From: Hyphomicrobium_A sp963745205
GTDB lineage: Bacteria > Pseudomonadota > Alphaproteobacteria > Rhizobiales > Hyphomicrobiaceae
DNA: 64,000 nucleotides
Direction: 5' to 3'
Assembly (NCBI GenBank): GCA_963745205.1
Contig: CAVUWX010000032.1
Location: forward strand, 40,384 to 104,383
The stretch's first letter is position 1. Every line of letters begins with the position of its first letter. Positions 47,446 through 56,402 of the stretch are shown here, piece by piece. Under the pieces are notes generated by a model. That model was not told where the DNA came from. It did no database searches and saw only the letters and a list, made by a program, of their open reading frames with translations. Position numbers and translations under genes: made by a program.

Positions 47446-49014
47446 ATGCCGTTCGCAATCAATCGCCGCCAGCTCTTGTCGACCGGCGCCGTGCTCGCTC
47501 TCGGCCTGACCCCATTTCCCGCGCGATCTTCTGAGGCGGCGCCAGGTTCGTCCCGCTATGGAGACGCACAAGCGTTCGACTTCGACCTGCTGCGCGCGAA
47601 GGCAAAGCAGCTCGCCGCAGCTCCCTTCGAAGCCGAAAAGCCCCCCGTTCCGGAGCTTGTCACCACCATCGACTTCGACGCCGTGCAGAAGATCAAGTTT
47701 CGCGCCGACAGAGCGGTTTGCGCGGACGGCGCGAGCTCGTTCCCGATCCGCTTCTTCCACCTCGACAAGTTCAACGGCCTCCCCGTGCGCATCAACGTGG
47801 TGTCGGACGGCATGGCGCGCGAGGTCGTCTATTCGCGCGAGGATTTCGACTACGGCGACGCGCGCCTTGCCGCATCGCTTCCCGCCGACCTCGGCTTCTG
47901 CGGTTTCCGCGTCATGAACGGCCGCGACGTCGACACCGACTGGCTGGCCTTTCAAGGCGCGAGCTATTTCCGCAGTGCCGGGGAGGAGGACCAGTACGGC
48001 GCCTCGGCGCGTGGCATCGCAATCGATACGGCGATCGACGAGGAGTTCCCTCGCTTCGTCGAGTTCTGGCTGGAAGAGAAGGGCAACGAGCCTACCGTCA
48101 CCATCTACGCCCTGCTCAATGGCCCTAGCCTCGCAGGCGCCTACAAGTTCGAAGCGACGAAGGTCCGCGGCGCCGTCATCGGCATCACTCTGGAGCTGTT
48201 TCCGCGCAAGGACATCGAGCGGCTGGGAATCGCGCCCCTCACCAGCATGTATTGGTACGCGGAGGGCGACCGCCGCTACGACGCCGATTGGCGCCCCGAG
48301 ATCCACGACAGCGACGGGCTCGCGCTTCAGACCGGCAGCGGCGAGCGCATCTGGCGTCCGCTTATCAACCCGCCGTCCGTGCACACGAACTCCTTCCTCG
48401 ACGCCAATCCCAAGGGCTTCGGGCTCATGCAGCGCGATCGCCAATTCGCGGACTACGAGGACGACGGCGCCTTCTACAACCGGCGGCCGAGCATCTGGGT
48501 GGAGCCCGTCGGCGAATGGGGCGAAGGCGCAGTCCAGCTCGTCGAGATACCGACGGGCGACGAAGTGCACGACAACATCGTCGCCTACTGGACGCCCAAG
48601 ACGCCGGTTAAAGCCGGCGACAGCCTGACCTTTTCGTACCGGCTGTTCTTTCGGGACGACGAGCCGCAGGTGCCCGACAGTCTTGCGCGCGCCGTCGCCA
48701 CGCGCACTGGCGTCGATGGGATCCCGGGCGAAGCTGCCCACTACGACGCGCATAAGCGTAAGTTCGTGATCGACTGGGCGGGCGGCCCGTTGACCGGCAT
48801 GGCGCCGCGCTTCGACCTCACGCCCGTGGTGACCGCGTCGCACGGCTCCATCAGCAATGCGTACGTGATCAAGGTGGTCGGCACCGAGAAATGGCGCGCC
48901 CTCTTCGATCTTTCTGTCGAGGGAGGGCAAACCGTCGATTTGCGCTGCTATCTGCGGCTTGGCGATCAGACGCTCACGGAAACCTGGCTCTATCAGTACG
49001 CCGTCGACGCGTAA
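47446..49014 (+). CDS. Periplasmic glucan biosynthesis protein (OpgG/MdoG family)
   Basis: 522 residues. An N-terminal Tat-like signal (INRRQLLSTGAVLALGL) leads to the MdoG domain: FDFDLLRAKAKQLAAAPF, FFHLDKFNGLPVRINVV, GFCGFRVMN, GASYFRSAGEEDQYGASARGIAIDT and TSMYWYAEGDRRYDADWRPEIHDSDGL are diagnostic. It acts in the periplasm on osmoregulated periplasmic glucans. OpgD is the Tat-exported paralogue, so this may be OpgD-like. No glucosyltransferase opgH is adjacent. The start is uncertain; GTG 47401 and TTG 47392 are in frame. Confidence 0.9.
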   Translation: MPFAINRRQLLSTGAVLALGLTPFPARSSEAAPGSSRYGDAQAFDFDLLRAKAKQLAAAPFEAEKPPVPELVTTIDFDAVQKIKFRADRAVCADGASSFPIRFFHLDKFNGLPVRINVVSDGMAREVVYSREDFDYGDARLAASLPADLGFCGFRVMNGRDVDTDWLAFQGASYFRSAGEEDQYGASARGIAIDTAIDEEFPRFVEFWLEEKGNEPTVTIYALLNGPSLAGAYKFEATKVRGAVIGITLELFPRKDIERLGIAPLTSMYWYAEGDRRYDADWRPEIHDSDGLALQTGSGERIWRPLINPPSVHTNSFLDANPKGFGLMQRDRQFADYEDDGAFYNRRPSIWVEPVGEWGEGAVQLVEIPTGDEVHDNIVAYWTPKTPVKAGDSLTFSYRLFFRDDEPQVPDSLARAVATRTGVDGIPGEAAHYDAHKRKFVIDWAGGPLTGMAPRFDLTPVVTASHGSISNAYVIKVVGTEKWRALFDLSVEGGQTVDLRCYLRLGDQTLTETWLYQYAVDA

Positions 49015-49099
49015 GCCGGCAGTGGCGCAACGCAGAGGATTAAAGTGCGAACACCTATGTAATTGAAGTTTTGACTGTATCGAGTTGCCGACACGAAGC

Positions 49100-49585
49100 T
49101 TAATCGTCTTGCTGGTAGGTAAATGCATCGAAGGCCGCGAGCTTCGCTTCCAGGACATCACCATAGCTGCGCGGAGAGAAATACCTGGAGGCGTCGGCGT
49201 CCTCGATCAGGAATTTGAACCGCGATCCCCGCGCGAAGATCACCACATGGCGGCCGTCCTTCTTGATGTGGACGTTGCCCTTCTGCGACCGCCTCCAACC
49301 TTGCAGATCAGGCCATCGCACCCGCCTGCCGGCGGCGCTTCTCAGCTTCGATTCGCGCCGCCGCGCCCTGGAGCGCTCATTGCCATACTCATCCTCCATC
49401 TTCTCGGCGCAGATGCACCCGGCCGAAACCGTGCCCTCGACGTCGGGGTGCTCCATGAAGTGGACGTAGCGGATTTCTTCCTTGCCGCACATCTCGCACT
49501 GGCCGTCGGCCGATCCGAGATCCTCCATGCCGGCGCACGACCATCCCTTGTGTGGCAGATCCTTCTTATCCCATCGCCCTTCCAT
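49100..49585 (-). CDS. Hypothetical zinc-binding protein
   Basis: 161 residues. The middle has paired Cys motifs CEMCGKEEIRYVHFMEHP and GCICAEKM, likely a structural zinc site. The C-terminal half has KGNVHIKKDGRHVVIFARGSRFKF followed by an acidic end. ATG 49585 is preceded by GGGG. No named family recognised; similar short Cys proteins occur in chromosomes and phages. Confidence 0.6.
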   Translation of the reverse strand: MEGRWDKKDLPHKGWSCAGMEDLGSADGQCEMCGKEEIRYVHFMEHPDVEGTVSAGCICAEKMEDEYGNERSRARRRESKLRSAAGRRVRWPDLQGWRRSQKGNVHIKKDGRHVVIFARGSRFKFLIEDADASRYFSPRSYGDVLEAKLAAFDAFTYQQDD

Positions 49586-49740
49586 GCCGATCCCCGTTCG
49601 TGCCCGGCAATTCCTCCACACGCCCTATCCGCTGGTAATTGCGGCTCAATTGGGCATAGTCTCTACACACCGCTTGAACTTGTCCCGGCGAATCACACAG
49701 CTTATCAACCGATATGTGCGCGTACGTCCTGGGGACACCG

Positions 49741-50157
49741 ATGGACTACCGCGAAATGACCCAGCTCGGCGCCGACCCGGTGCGGGTGCGCTCGCTGGCC
49801 TCGATGATCCTCGATCTTGGCAGCGCCGCCCTGAGCGACAAAGCCGTCTCGCTGCTCACCTCTCTGAAGGCCTATGACGGGGCGAAGCCCCTTACCACCC
49901 GTCAGCTCGAAGCCCTCTACTCGCTGCGTGAGAACAGCACCCGCAAATCCAAGGCCGGCCGCTACCGCGCCGACCACCTCGTGAGCATCACCTGGGAGGC
50001 CAGGCTAGACTTGCTCGACGACGAGGCCGAGGACTGGCTCGACGAGCAGCACGCGAAGGGATCGGGCATCGCGCTGACGCGCAGCGAATGGCGCCGGTTG
50101 CTGGCGCTCGCGCGCCGGCTTGACCTAATTCCCACTGATGAATGGATCGAACTCTAA
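49741..50157 (+). CDS. Hypothetical protein
   Basis: 138 residues, helical and charged, with no recognised domain; MTQLGADPVRVRSLASMILDLG and WRRLLALARRLDLIPTDEWIEL are its ends. ATG 49741 has GGGGAC upstream; the frame is open 27 bases further upstream. It lies at the edge of the phage-like region but is not clearly part of it. Confidence 0.55.
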   Translation: MDYREMTQLGADPVRVRSLASMILDLGSAALSDKAVSLLTSLKAYDGAKPLTTRQLEALYSLRENSTRKSKAGRYRADHLVSITWEARLDLLDDEAEDWLDEQHAKGSGIALTRSEWRRLLALARRLDLIPTDEWIEL

Positions 50158-50563
50158 AAGAGCGCGTTGGGGCGGACCAGTCCAACGAGAAATGCAAGCT
50201 ATCATCTTGATAGAAGATGGCGCACCCAAGAGGGGTGCCCTACTGCGGCAAGTTCAATGACTTAACCGCCAGTGGGAAAGCAAATCATCTTGCGGGGTTC
50301 CGGGCCTTTACGGCGGCTGGTTTCCCACTCCGCGACCTTATCTGGCTGCTCCTCGCCATAGCCTCGCTGATCGCAGTCCTTGCTTTGCCCTCCCCGACGG
50401 AGGCGGCAGGACGTCCGTACATCAAGAAGCACATACAACACACTGACATTGCGAGGAAAACTGACGTCACGTGCGTCAACTTGCCACAGGCGAAAACGGG
50501 CCGCCAAACAATTTTTAATGTGGCGCGCGGGCGCGATGTTGTGTATTATTTTTCGATGGTCTT

Positions 50564-50598
50564 AATCCGCCCGGAGCAAGAAAGCTCGCGGGCGGATT
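50564..50598. other. Strong hairpin in an 800-base gap without a supported gene
   Basis: Arms AATCCGCCCG / CGGGCGGATT enclose a second stem GAGC / GCTC with AAGAAA loop and one bulged G. It lies in 50158-50952, where no convincing gene was found; a 187-residue frame from 50217 has a plausible hydrophobic stretch but no other support. Could be a terminator or attenuator ahead of the phage genes. Confidence 0.45.
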
Positions 50599-50952
50599 TG
50601 CGTTCTGGGGGGTTGTTCATCGCCCGCCGCGGATCACTTCTCCGCTCAGCTTTACGCTCACATCTGGATCTGCAGTTCGAACACGCCCGCGCGACCGCTG
50701 GCGTGCGCTTTGTTGTGTGCGCCGTCGTTGAGTTTGTTGCGGAAAAAGTAAAGGCCGCCGCGGGAACGGGGGCCTCGTAAAATTTCTCAGTCTGTTGTGT
50801 CGAGTGGCCGGTGAACCTTGGCGGGATGATCCGGCGGACGACGACATCTCACGGCAACGGCGCAGGCCGAGGCCGGCGCTTCGTGTTGACTAACTGCGCC
50901 GCCCTCACGTGTCAAGCTCCGCTGCCACAGATCGGGGATTTCAGGTGGCGGC

Positions 50953-53492
50953 ATGAGCGGACACCCACGAAACGAAACCGAGCGTGCGGCGCACGTGCGG
51001 GCCTACGTCGAACGCGTCATCGGCGATGAACTCGCTTTACTCTCTCATTCGACGGGCGGCATTAACATCCAGCTCAACAAGCAGGCGTTCGCAGTCTGGC
51101 AGCTCGTCGACGCAGCCGAGCGTGAGGGAGTGCACATCGCAAGTGAGAACGAGATCTGCAATCGCATCTGGAGCGCCACACCTGAAGAGTACATCAGACG
51201 CGACAAGACGGGCGCTAAGCGGACGATCCAATCGGCGCGGGAGGGTGCGCGAAGGGAGCCGCGAGACCTAAGTCATGTGGGACGTGAGAACACCGCATCA
51301 CAGCCGCGCCAAGCCAAACCGGCGCGCCCAAGGAAAGACGAGGCGAACGCCGCAGCAGCCAAGCGGATCTGGTCGAAAGCCGTACCGATCACTAGCACGA
51401 TAGCTGAAACGTACCTGCAAGCGCGCGCCATCGAGATCGGCGACTTACCCGAAGGGGTGCTTGAGGATCTGCGCTTCCACCCCGAATGCCCCATCTATAT
51501 CGGCGCGCACGGCGAACCGACTTATCCTGCGCTGATAGCTCGCCTACGTGTTGCGATCAGCGGCGAGCTCGTCGATGCGATCCACCGTACTTTCTTGGCG
51601 CCTGATGGTTCTGGGAAAGCGACGGCTCTCGCCGGCAAGGCAATCGACAAGCAGCAAGCGCGCAAAGGCCTGGGCGTCTACGGCGATGGTGTCGTTTGTT
51701 TTGGTCGGATCGAAGTCGGGTCCGAGGTGCTCATCGCCGAGGGCATCGAGGATGCGCTCTCCGGGCTCGCTGGCAAAGGTGACGGCACCTCCATCGCATG
51801 TCTCTCGCAAGGTCGCCTTGACAAGGTGAAATTGCCCTCGGACTGCAAGCGGATGTTCCTCGGCCAGCGCAAATCCGACAAGGATCGCGAGGCGTGGAAG
51901 AAAGCCGCACAGCACTGGTACGATCTTGGCGATGATACACGCATCGCTTGGCCCGGCGACTACGACGACATAAACGAGCTTTTGCGGAGGCAAGGGCCGG
52001 GAGCGGCGGCGGAGGCCTTAGCCGAAGCGGAGGCGCTGCGGCCTGATCTCTCCGGGCTCAGATCGTGGGACGATGAAGATCACGAGGCCGCCGCTAATTA
52101 TGTGTTGAAGCACCACATCTTGCGCGGCCAAGTCGGCACGCTATGGAGTGCTAGCGGAGCAGGCAAGACGACGCTGCTGCTCGACTTCTTGGGTCATGTC
52201 GCCCTGGACCTGGAGACGTGGCACGGCGTCCGGATCCGAGGGGGGTTGTCCTCTATGTGGGCCTTGAGGGCGCCGGCGGCTTAGGCAAGCGCATAAAGGC
52301 CGTGCGCAAGCACCTGGGGGATGGCGCTAAGTTCCACCGCCTTCTCCTGCCCGTCGATCTCTCAAAGCGCGGCGGCGAAGAGGGCGTCAAGCTCATCATC
52401 GCCAAATGCAAAGCTCTCGAGCGCTACTACGGCGAACCAGTCGTCGCGATCGGCATCGATACGCTGGCGCAGGCAACGGCTGGCGATGAGATGAACGATC
52501 AGAGCTCGATGATGCCGTTCTTCCAGAAGTGCAACCAGATCACCTCCGCAACAAGCGCAGCCGTCATCGTCGTCGCTCACCCTGGCAAAGACGCCACCCG
52601 CGGAGAGGCGGGAAGCTACTCGCTGAGAGCCGCCGCCGACTTCCGGCTTGAGGTCGTGTGGAACGAGCAGGAGCGTCCAGCTGAACGAATCCTCCGTGCC
52701 ACGAAAAACAAGGAGGGTGCTGAGGGCGATATCCTGAGCTTCACCCTGCAACAACTAGTCGTCGGCGAGGACGACGAGGGCGAAGACATCACCGCCTGCG
52801 TCATTGACGCCAAGGCCGTGACTAGCACGACACGCAAATCTCGGCCTCCAAAGCCGGGTACCAAGGCGGCTGAAGCCCTGAATGAATTTGACCACTGCAT
52901 ACTGGCGGGGAAAGGGCGTCGCCTATTCGATCAAGACGGCATCCCTGATGGCGCGATCGTGGTCGCACACGAAGACTTAGTAGAAGCATGTAAGGCGCGT
53001 GGGTTCGCGCACAGTGATGCCGAAGATCCGAATGAGCGCGAGAAGGTGGAGCGCACAGCCATACGTCGAGGCATCAACGGTGCGGTTACAAGCGGGCACC
53101 TCGCCCGACACATGCATGGAGAGGGTCTGGTGTACTGGCGTCCCGCGCGCGAAAAGTTCAGCGATTTCAACGCGGGGTCAATGGGGTCAAGTGGGGTCAA
53201 CGAGGGGTCAACCGAGTTTGACCCCCACCAGGATGCGGTCGAGAGCCAAGACCGCGACCCGAGGACATCCGGGGTCAACTGGGGTCAAGACGAAAAACCT
53301 AATAAAATCAAGGCGGGGTCAAGCGGGGTCAAGCAGGGGTCAAACAATGATTTGACCCCTCGACCTGGCCGAGGAGCGGCGGGGTCAGCCGGGGGTTTAC
53401 CCCTACGGGGTAAAACCACCCAGGCGATAACCCGCGCTGACGCCGCCTCGTCCGACGAGACAGGTCGCCCAGGGGGAGCGGGCGATGAGTAG
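50953..53492 (+). CDS. Phage primase-helicase (Toprim plus RecA-like ATPase), frameshifted
   Basis: The first frame (50953-52284) carries a Toprim-type segment VLIAEGIEDALSGLAGKG and ends just after a Walker A, LWSASGAGKTTLLLDFLG. The second frame continues VVLYVGLEGAGGLGKRIKAV and VAIGIDTLAQATAGDEMND (Walker B region) to 53492. The break is in a run of six G at 52240-52245; one more G would join them into a protein of about 846 residues, resembling phage and plasmid primase/RepA-type replicative helicases. It could be an error, a mutation, or a slippage site. The 3' part contains the GGGGTCAA array. Confidence 0.75.
53174..53359. repeat. GGGGTCAA array, candidate iteron origin
   Basis: Nine direct copies start at 53174, 53183, 53193, 53204, 53271, 53281, 53315, 53325 and 53336; two inverted copies TTGACCCC start at 53218 and 53352. 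Neighbouring copies are 9-11 bases apart, so they use all reading frames and are not a protein repeat. An AT-rich stretch lies at 53289-53312. Location inside the replication gene recalls phage lambda, where the origin lies within gene O. Confidence 0.6.
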
Positions 53493-54042
53493 TCGACGCT
53501 GCGAGGTTAGCCCTGCGCCCGATAGGTTTGACGTGCCGCAGGATGGGGTCCGGTTTTCTATGGCCGGGATGAAACTCATTTTCCGGCGGCCTTGGCCCCA
53601 GTGCGGGGAAATTGAAGTTCAGCTCGGTGACAGGGACGCAACCCTCATCGCTGAGCTCCGAGAGCAAGCGCAGCCGGCGGTGCCCAAAGCGCCAGAGGCG
53701 AAGCGCCGTTCAAACAACCCTGAAGGAGGTTCAACCATGAGCATCAAGCTGCTCGAGATCGTGTATGACGAGCGCCCCGGTCGGCTCACGTCCGCGGGCG
53801 TTGCCGCCAAGTACGGCGTCACCACCGGGACCGTGCACAACTGGGTGCGCGCAGGGGTACTGCCCGAGCCCTGTAGCGTCCTCGTCGGCGTGCCCTACGT
53901 GCCCGTCTGGGACGCCGCCACCCTTCCTGCACCGAGCGACATTGAGCGACCCAAGCGAGGGTTTCCCAAAGGCAGCAAGCGCGAGCACCGTCGCCCAGCC
54001 GTGCCCTTCTCCGGCGTTACCGTGGAGAGGCGCAGTGCCTAG
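53485..54042 (+). CDS. Phage helix-turn-helix protein
   Basis: 185 residues, overlapping the end of the primase-helicase gene. The C-terminal part has an HTH of the MerR/excisionase kind: TSAGVAAKYGVTTGTVHNWVRAGVLP. The ATG has GGGAG six bases upstream. A second in-frame ATG at 53737 has a stronger SD, AAGGAGG seven bases upstream, and would give a 101-residue form containing only the HTH part. Both products may be made. Likely an excisionase or transcription regulator. Confidence 0.6.
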   Translation: MSSRRCEVSPAPDRFDVPQDGVRFSMAGMKLIFRRPWPQCGEIEVQLGDRDATLIAELREQAQPAVPKAPEAKRRSNNPEGGSTMSIKLLEIVYDERPGRLTSAGVAAKYGVTTGTVHNWVRAGVLPEPCSVLVGVPYVPVWDAATLPAPSDIERPKRGFPKGSKREHRRPAVPFSGVTVERRSA

Positions 54043-54445
54043 GACCAAAGCCCACACCGGACGGCATCTCGCCGACATGCTTTGCACCTCCTGCGGCAAG
54101 CGTCCGCGCTTGAGTGTCCTCACCCGCTGCAAGTCCTGCCTCATCGAGGAGGTCAACCGTGACCGCCAAGCACGCGAGGCAAAGCGCGCCGCTGCCAAGA
54201 ACGCGAAGCGACACGTCCACGCTGACCGCTACCCCGCAAAGCGTCGCAGAGAGCGTTGTGGCGCACGCACTAGGACAGGAGGCTCATGCAAGCGATGGGG
54301 AATGCAAAACGGCAGATGCCCCAACCACGGCGGCCTCGCCACGGGCCCGCGGACCAAAGCGGGCCGTAAACGTGCTGGCATTGGACTGCGTCGCTGGCAT
54401 GCAGAAAGGCGTGCTGAAGGTGGAGATGGGGCGAATTCCCCATGA
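54035..54445 (+). CDS. Phage small Cys-rich HGG-motif protein
   Basis: 136 residues. Two CxxC pairs (CTSCGKRP, CKSC) are followed by a basic helix, then CGARTRTGGSCKRWGMQNGRCPNHGG and TGPRTKAGRKRAG, the HGGxxTGPRT pattern seen in many small phage and plasmid proteins. Function unknown; nucleic-acid binding is likely. The GTG start overlaps the stop of the HTH gene. Confidence 0.6.
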   Translation: MPRTKAHTGRHLADMLCTSCGKRPRLSVLTRCKSCLIEEVNRDRQAREAKRAAAKNAKRHVHADRYPAKRRRERCGARTRTGGSCKRWGMQNGRCPNHGGLATGPRTKAGRKRAGIGLRRWHAERRAEGGDGANSP

Positions 54446-54734
54446 GTGCATGCGCGACTACACGCGCGCCTGCGTCATGGGCTTCATCGCCGTGAAACCG
54501 TGCACGCTCTGCGGCCTCGACCTCGACCTCGTCGGCAAGACGCATCGGTGCGTGCCGCGTGTGGCTAACAACCCGCCGCCAGTCGTCGTCAATGTGGCTA
54601 ACGCGGTTGAGCCTATGGCTAACACGAAGCCGGATGTGGCTAACACCTACCGCTATCGCGATGTCGAGAAACGACGTTCGTACATGCGGACCTATATGGC
54701 TGAGCCGCGCAGAGCGTGTCGATCGTCGCCGTGA
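54426..54734 (+). CDS. Hypothetical phage protein with VANT repeats
   Basis: 102 residues. It has CTLCGLDLDL...THRC, then four in-frame V/MAN repeats (VANNPP, VANAVEP, MANTKPD, VANTYRY) and a basic end RDVEKRRSYMRTYM, a pattern I associate with phage proteins. ATG 54426 has GAAGG five bases upstream. Its 3' end overlaps, on the other strand, a terminase remnant. Confidence 0.5.
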   Translation: MGRIPHECMRDYTRACVMGFIAVKPCTLCGLDLDLVGKTHRCVPRVANNPPPVVVNVANAVEPMANTKPDVANTYRYRDVEKRRSYMRTYMAEPRRACRSSP

Positions 54735-54866
54735 CGGCCAACGTCCACACCCCCAGGTCGGATAGACCCACGACGTCTTGACATCGCGGTCCTTGGCGGC
54801 AACCACGTCCGCAAGCGAGATGACCGTGTCGTCGTCGCGGATGGGGAACTCGCCCAGCACGCGGAC
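54710..54866 (-). pseudogene. Remnant of a second terminase large subunit
   Basis: On the minus strand, VRVLGEFPIRDDDTVISLAD continues VVAAKDRDVKTSWVYPTWG, then after a one-base shift VDVGRHGDDRHAL. This matches the join of ATPase and nuclease domains in one phage terminase family, with the first catalytic Asp of the nuclease in GVDVGRHGDD. Nothing upstream or downstream extends it. It is unlike the intact terminase at 61511 and so marks an older or different phage. Confidence 0.5.
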
Positions 54867-54985
54867 GCCCTACGCCTACATGGGTGTGAGTCAACCTGCC
54901 GCACTCGTCTCAGAGGGCGCTATTCGGGACAAGTATGCTATACTGATCTCTGATGAACATTGAGCTTTCGGAGGAGCAAAAGAGC

Positions 54986-55567
54986 ATGTCCAATCGGCGT
55001 AAGGTGACAAGTGACGCGGCTGACGCCCACGAGAGGGCGAAGGACTTCCTCGATCCGCATGAAATCGAGCGCCTGCTCGAGGCGGCGAAAGCCGGCCGCC
55101 ACGGCGAGCGCGACTATGCGCTGCTACTCATCATGTACCGGCACGGGCTGCGCGTCAGCGAGGCCGTCGATATGCGGCTCGACGCGGTCAACCTGAAGCA
55201 GTCTCGCATTTGGGTCAAGCGCGGCAAGGGCTCACTCGACACCGAGCAGCCACTTGCCGGCGACGAGCTCCGCGCCATCAAGCGATACTTGGCCACCCGC
55301 AAGGACACGCTGCCGTGGTTGTTCGTGTCCGAGCGGGGCGGCCAGATGGTTCGCCGGGCCGTCGGCCACATGATTGCCGCGGCGGGTAAGCGCGCCGGCT
55401 TAGGTCACGTTCACCCGCACATGCTGCGTCACAGTTGCGGCTATGCGCTGGCCAACAAGGGTCAGGACTTCCGGCTGATCCAGGATTGGCTCGGCCACCG
55501 CGATCCCAAGCACACCAGCCGCTATACGCGCGTTGCTGCACGGCGGTTCGAGGGTGTGTGGGATTGA
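54986..55567 (+). CDS. Tyrosine recombinase (XerC/FimB-like)
   Basis: 193 residues: essentially a catalytic domain without the usual N-terminal core-binding domain. Catalytic residues are R56 (HGLRVSE), K81, H145 and R148 (HMLRHS), H171 (GHRD) and the nucleophile Y180 (SRYTR). ATG 54986 has SD GGAGGAG nine bases upstream; ATG 54953 is the alternative and follows a TATACT sequence. Size and form resemble FimB/FimE-type inversion enzymes and small phage integrases. No tRNA or obvious att pair was seen nearby. Confidence 0.88.
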   Translation: MSNRRKVTSDAADAHERAKDFLDPHEIERLLEAAKAGRHGERDYALLLIMYRHGLRVSEAVDMRLDAVNLKQSRIWVKRGKGSLDTEQPLAGDELRAIKRYLATRKDTLPWLFVSERGGQMVRRAVGHMIAAAGKRAGLGHVHPHMLRHSCGYALANKGQDFRLIQDWLGHRDPKHTSRYTRVAARRFEGVWD

Positions 55568-55614
55568 AAGCGGCGGCCATTTTTGCATACTAGGTTGAAC
55601 CTGGCCGCCGCTTT
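55567..55614. other. Inverted repeat at the end of the recombinase gene
   Basis: Perfect 13-base arms AAAGCGGCGGCCA / TGGCCGCCGCTTT separated by 22 bases, starting at the recombinase stop codon. It may terminate transcription, or be a recombination site for the adjacent recombinase. The following region 55615-56402 shows no gene I can support; long frames there lack start signals and protein character. A 43-residue minus-strand frame, 56078-55947, with a hydrophobic stretch is possible. Confidence 0.5.
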
Positions 55615-56161
55615 GGCGGCCTTATATCTTTGAAGGAGACCACGAGCCGAATGGCAACCGACATGAGGGCTTGTCGCGCAACCAGAAACGCGAGCACGAC
55701 AAGCGACCGAATTCCGAGGCTCCTGCATGGTGGCAGGCGTCGGGTATTGGCTGAGCGCCTGGGAACGCGAGGGGCGACGGGTCGAAATACTTTGCTGTCT
55801 GCCGAGGAGCAGCCTGCGGCATCTGTCGGACGGGGCCGAATCAACGCTCAGCGCCCAAGGGCAACGCTCAGCGCGGTCGACAACGCCGTCTGGGCTTCTC
55901 TGAAAGATCCCGTTCGCAGCGGAGTCGCTAAACGCGGAGCTACCCATCAAGCCGGGCGCGCGATGCAGCACGGAAAGCATCTCGACGCGAGCAATGCCAT
56001 GGCGCCCATCAAGAGCAGGAGCGCGCTGGACCGGCGGCGGTACCAAGCAAGGTGCGTGGGAGTATGCGAAAGCGTCATGACCAGCTCTCCAGGGTAAGAT
56101 CAAAACGCAAGCTCAGCTAAAGCCGGTTTCCGCCCCGTTAAACAGTGTAGGCGGCAACCCC

Positions 56162-56193
56162 AAAGGAAAAGGCCCCGCCAATTGTGCGGGGCC
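56162..56193 (-). terminator. Intrinsic terminator for minus-strand transcription
   Basis: Read on the minus strand: stem GGCCCCGC / GCGGGGCC with seven-base loop, followed by TTTTCCTTT. No plus-strand U tract follows. It implies a transcript coming from the right, where the minus strand 56194-56402 has only a weak 61-residue frame, so an RNA gene is possible. Confidence 0.6.
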
Positions 56194-56402
56194 GAGGTAG
56201 CGTCGGGAAAGCTTAGATAGGGCCGTCCCGCGACAGTCTCATGACGTAACCCACATCCGCACACCACAGGCCGAATAATGTTCGTGGGTTTGTGTTCGAG
56301 TCATCCGAGTGAAATTCCCCGCCTGAGTGTGGAACTGGAGAGCGCTGCTCTGCAGTGCCTCGGCGCGGATACAACATACGCACACCATTGAAAGGCACAC
56401 CG

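Noticed and set aside
50217..50780. 187-residue plus-strand frame with a hydrophobic stretch
   Set aside because: No ribosome site, no recognised domain, second half low quality; kept only as a remark.
52240..52245. Claim of programmed frameshifting at the G run
   Set aside because: No stimulatory structure or conservation can be shown here, and other breaks in the window suggest error; reported only as one possibility.
54562..54644. Four copies of TGGCTAAC as a possible regulatory array
   Set aside because: Spacings 33, 21 and 21 are all multiples of three and in frame, so they reflect a VAN/MAN protein repeat.
55630..56097. 155-residue plus-strand frame and overlapping minus-strand frames after the recombinase
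   Set aside because: Arg/Ser/Ala-rich composition typical of chance frames, and mutually contradictory on both strands.
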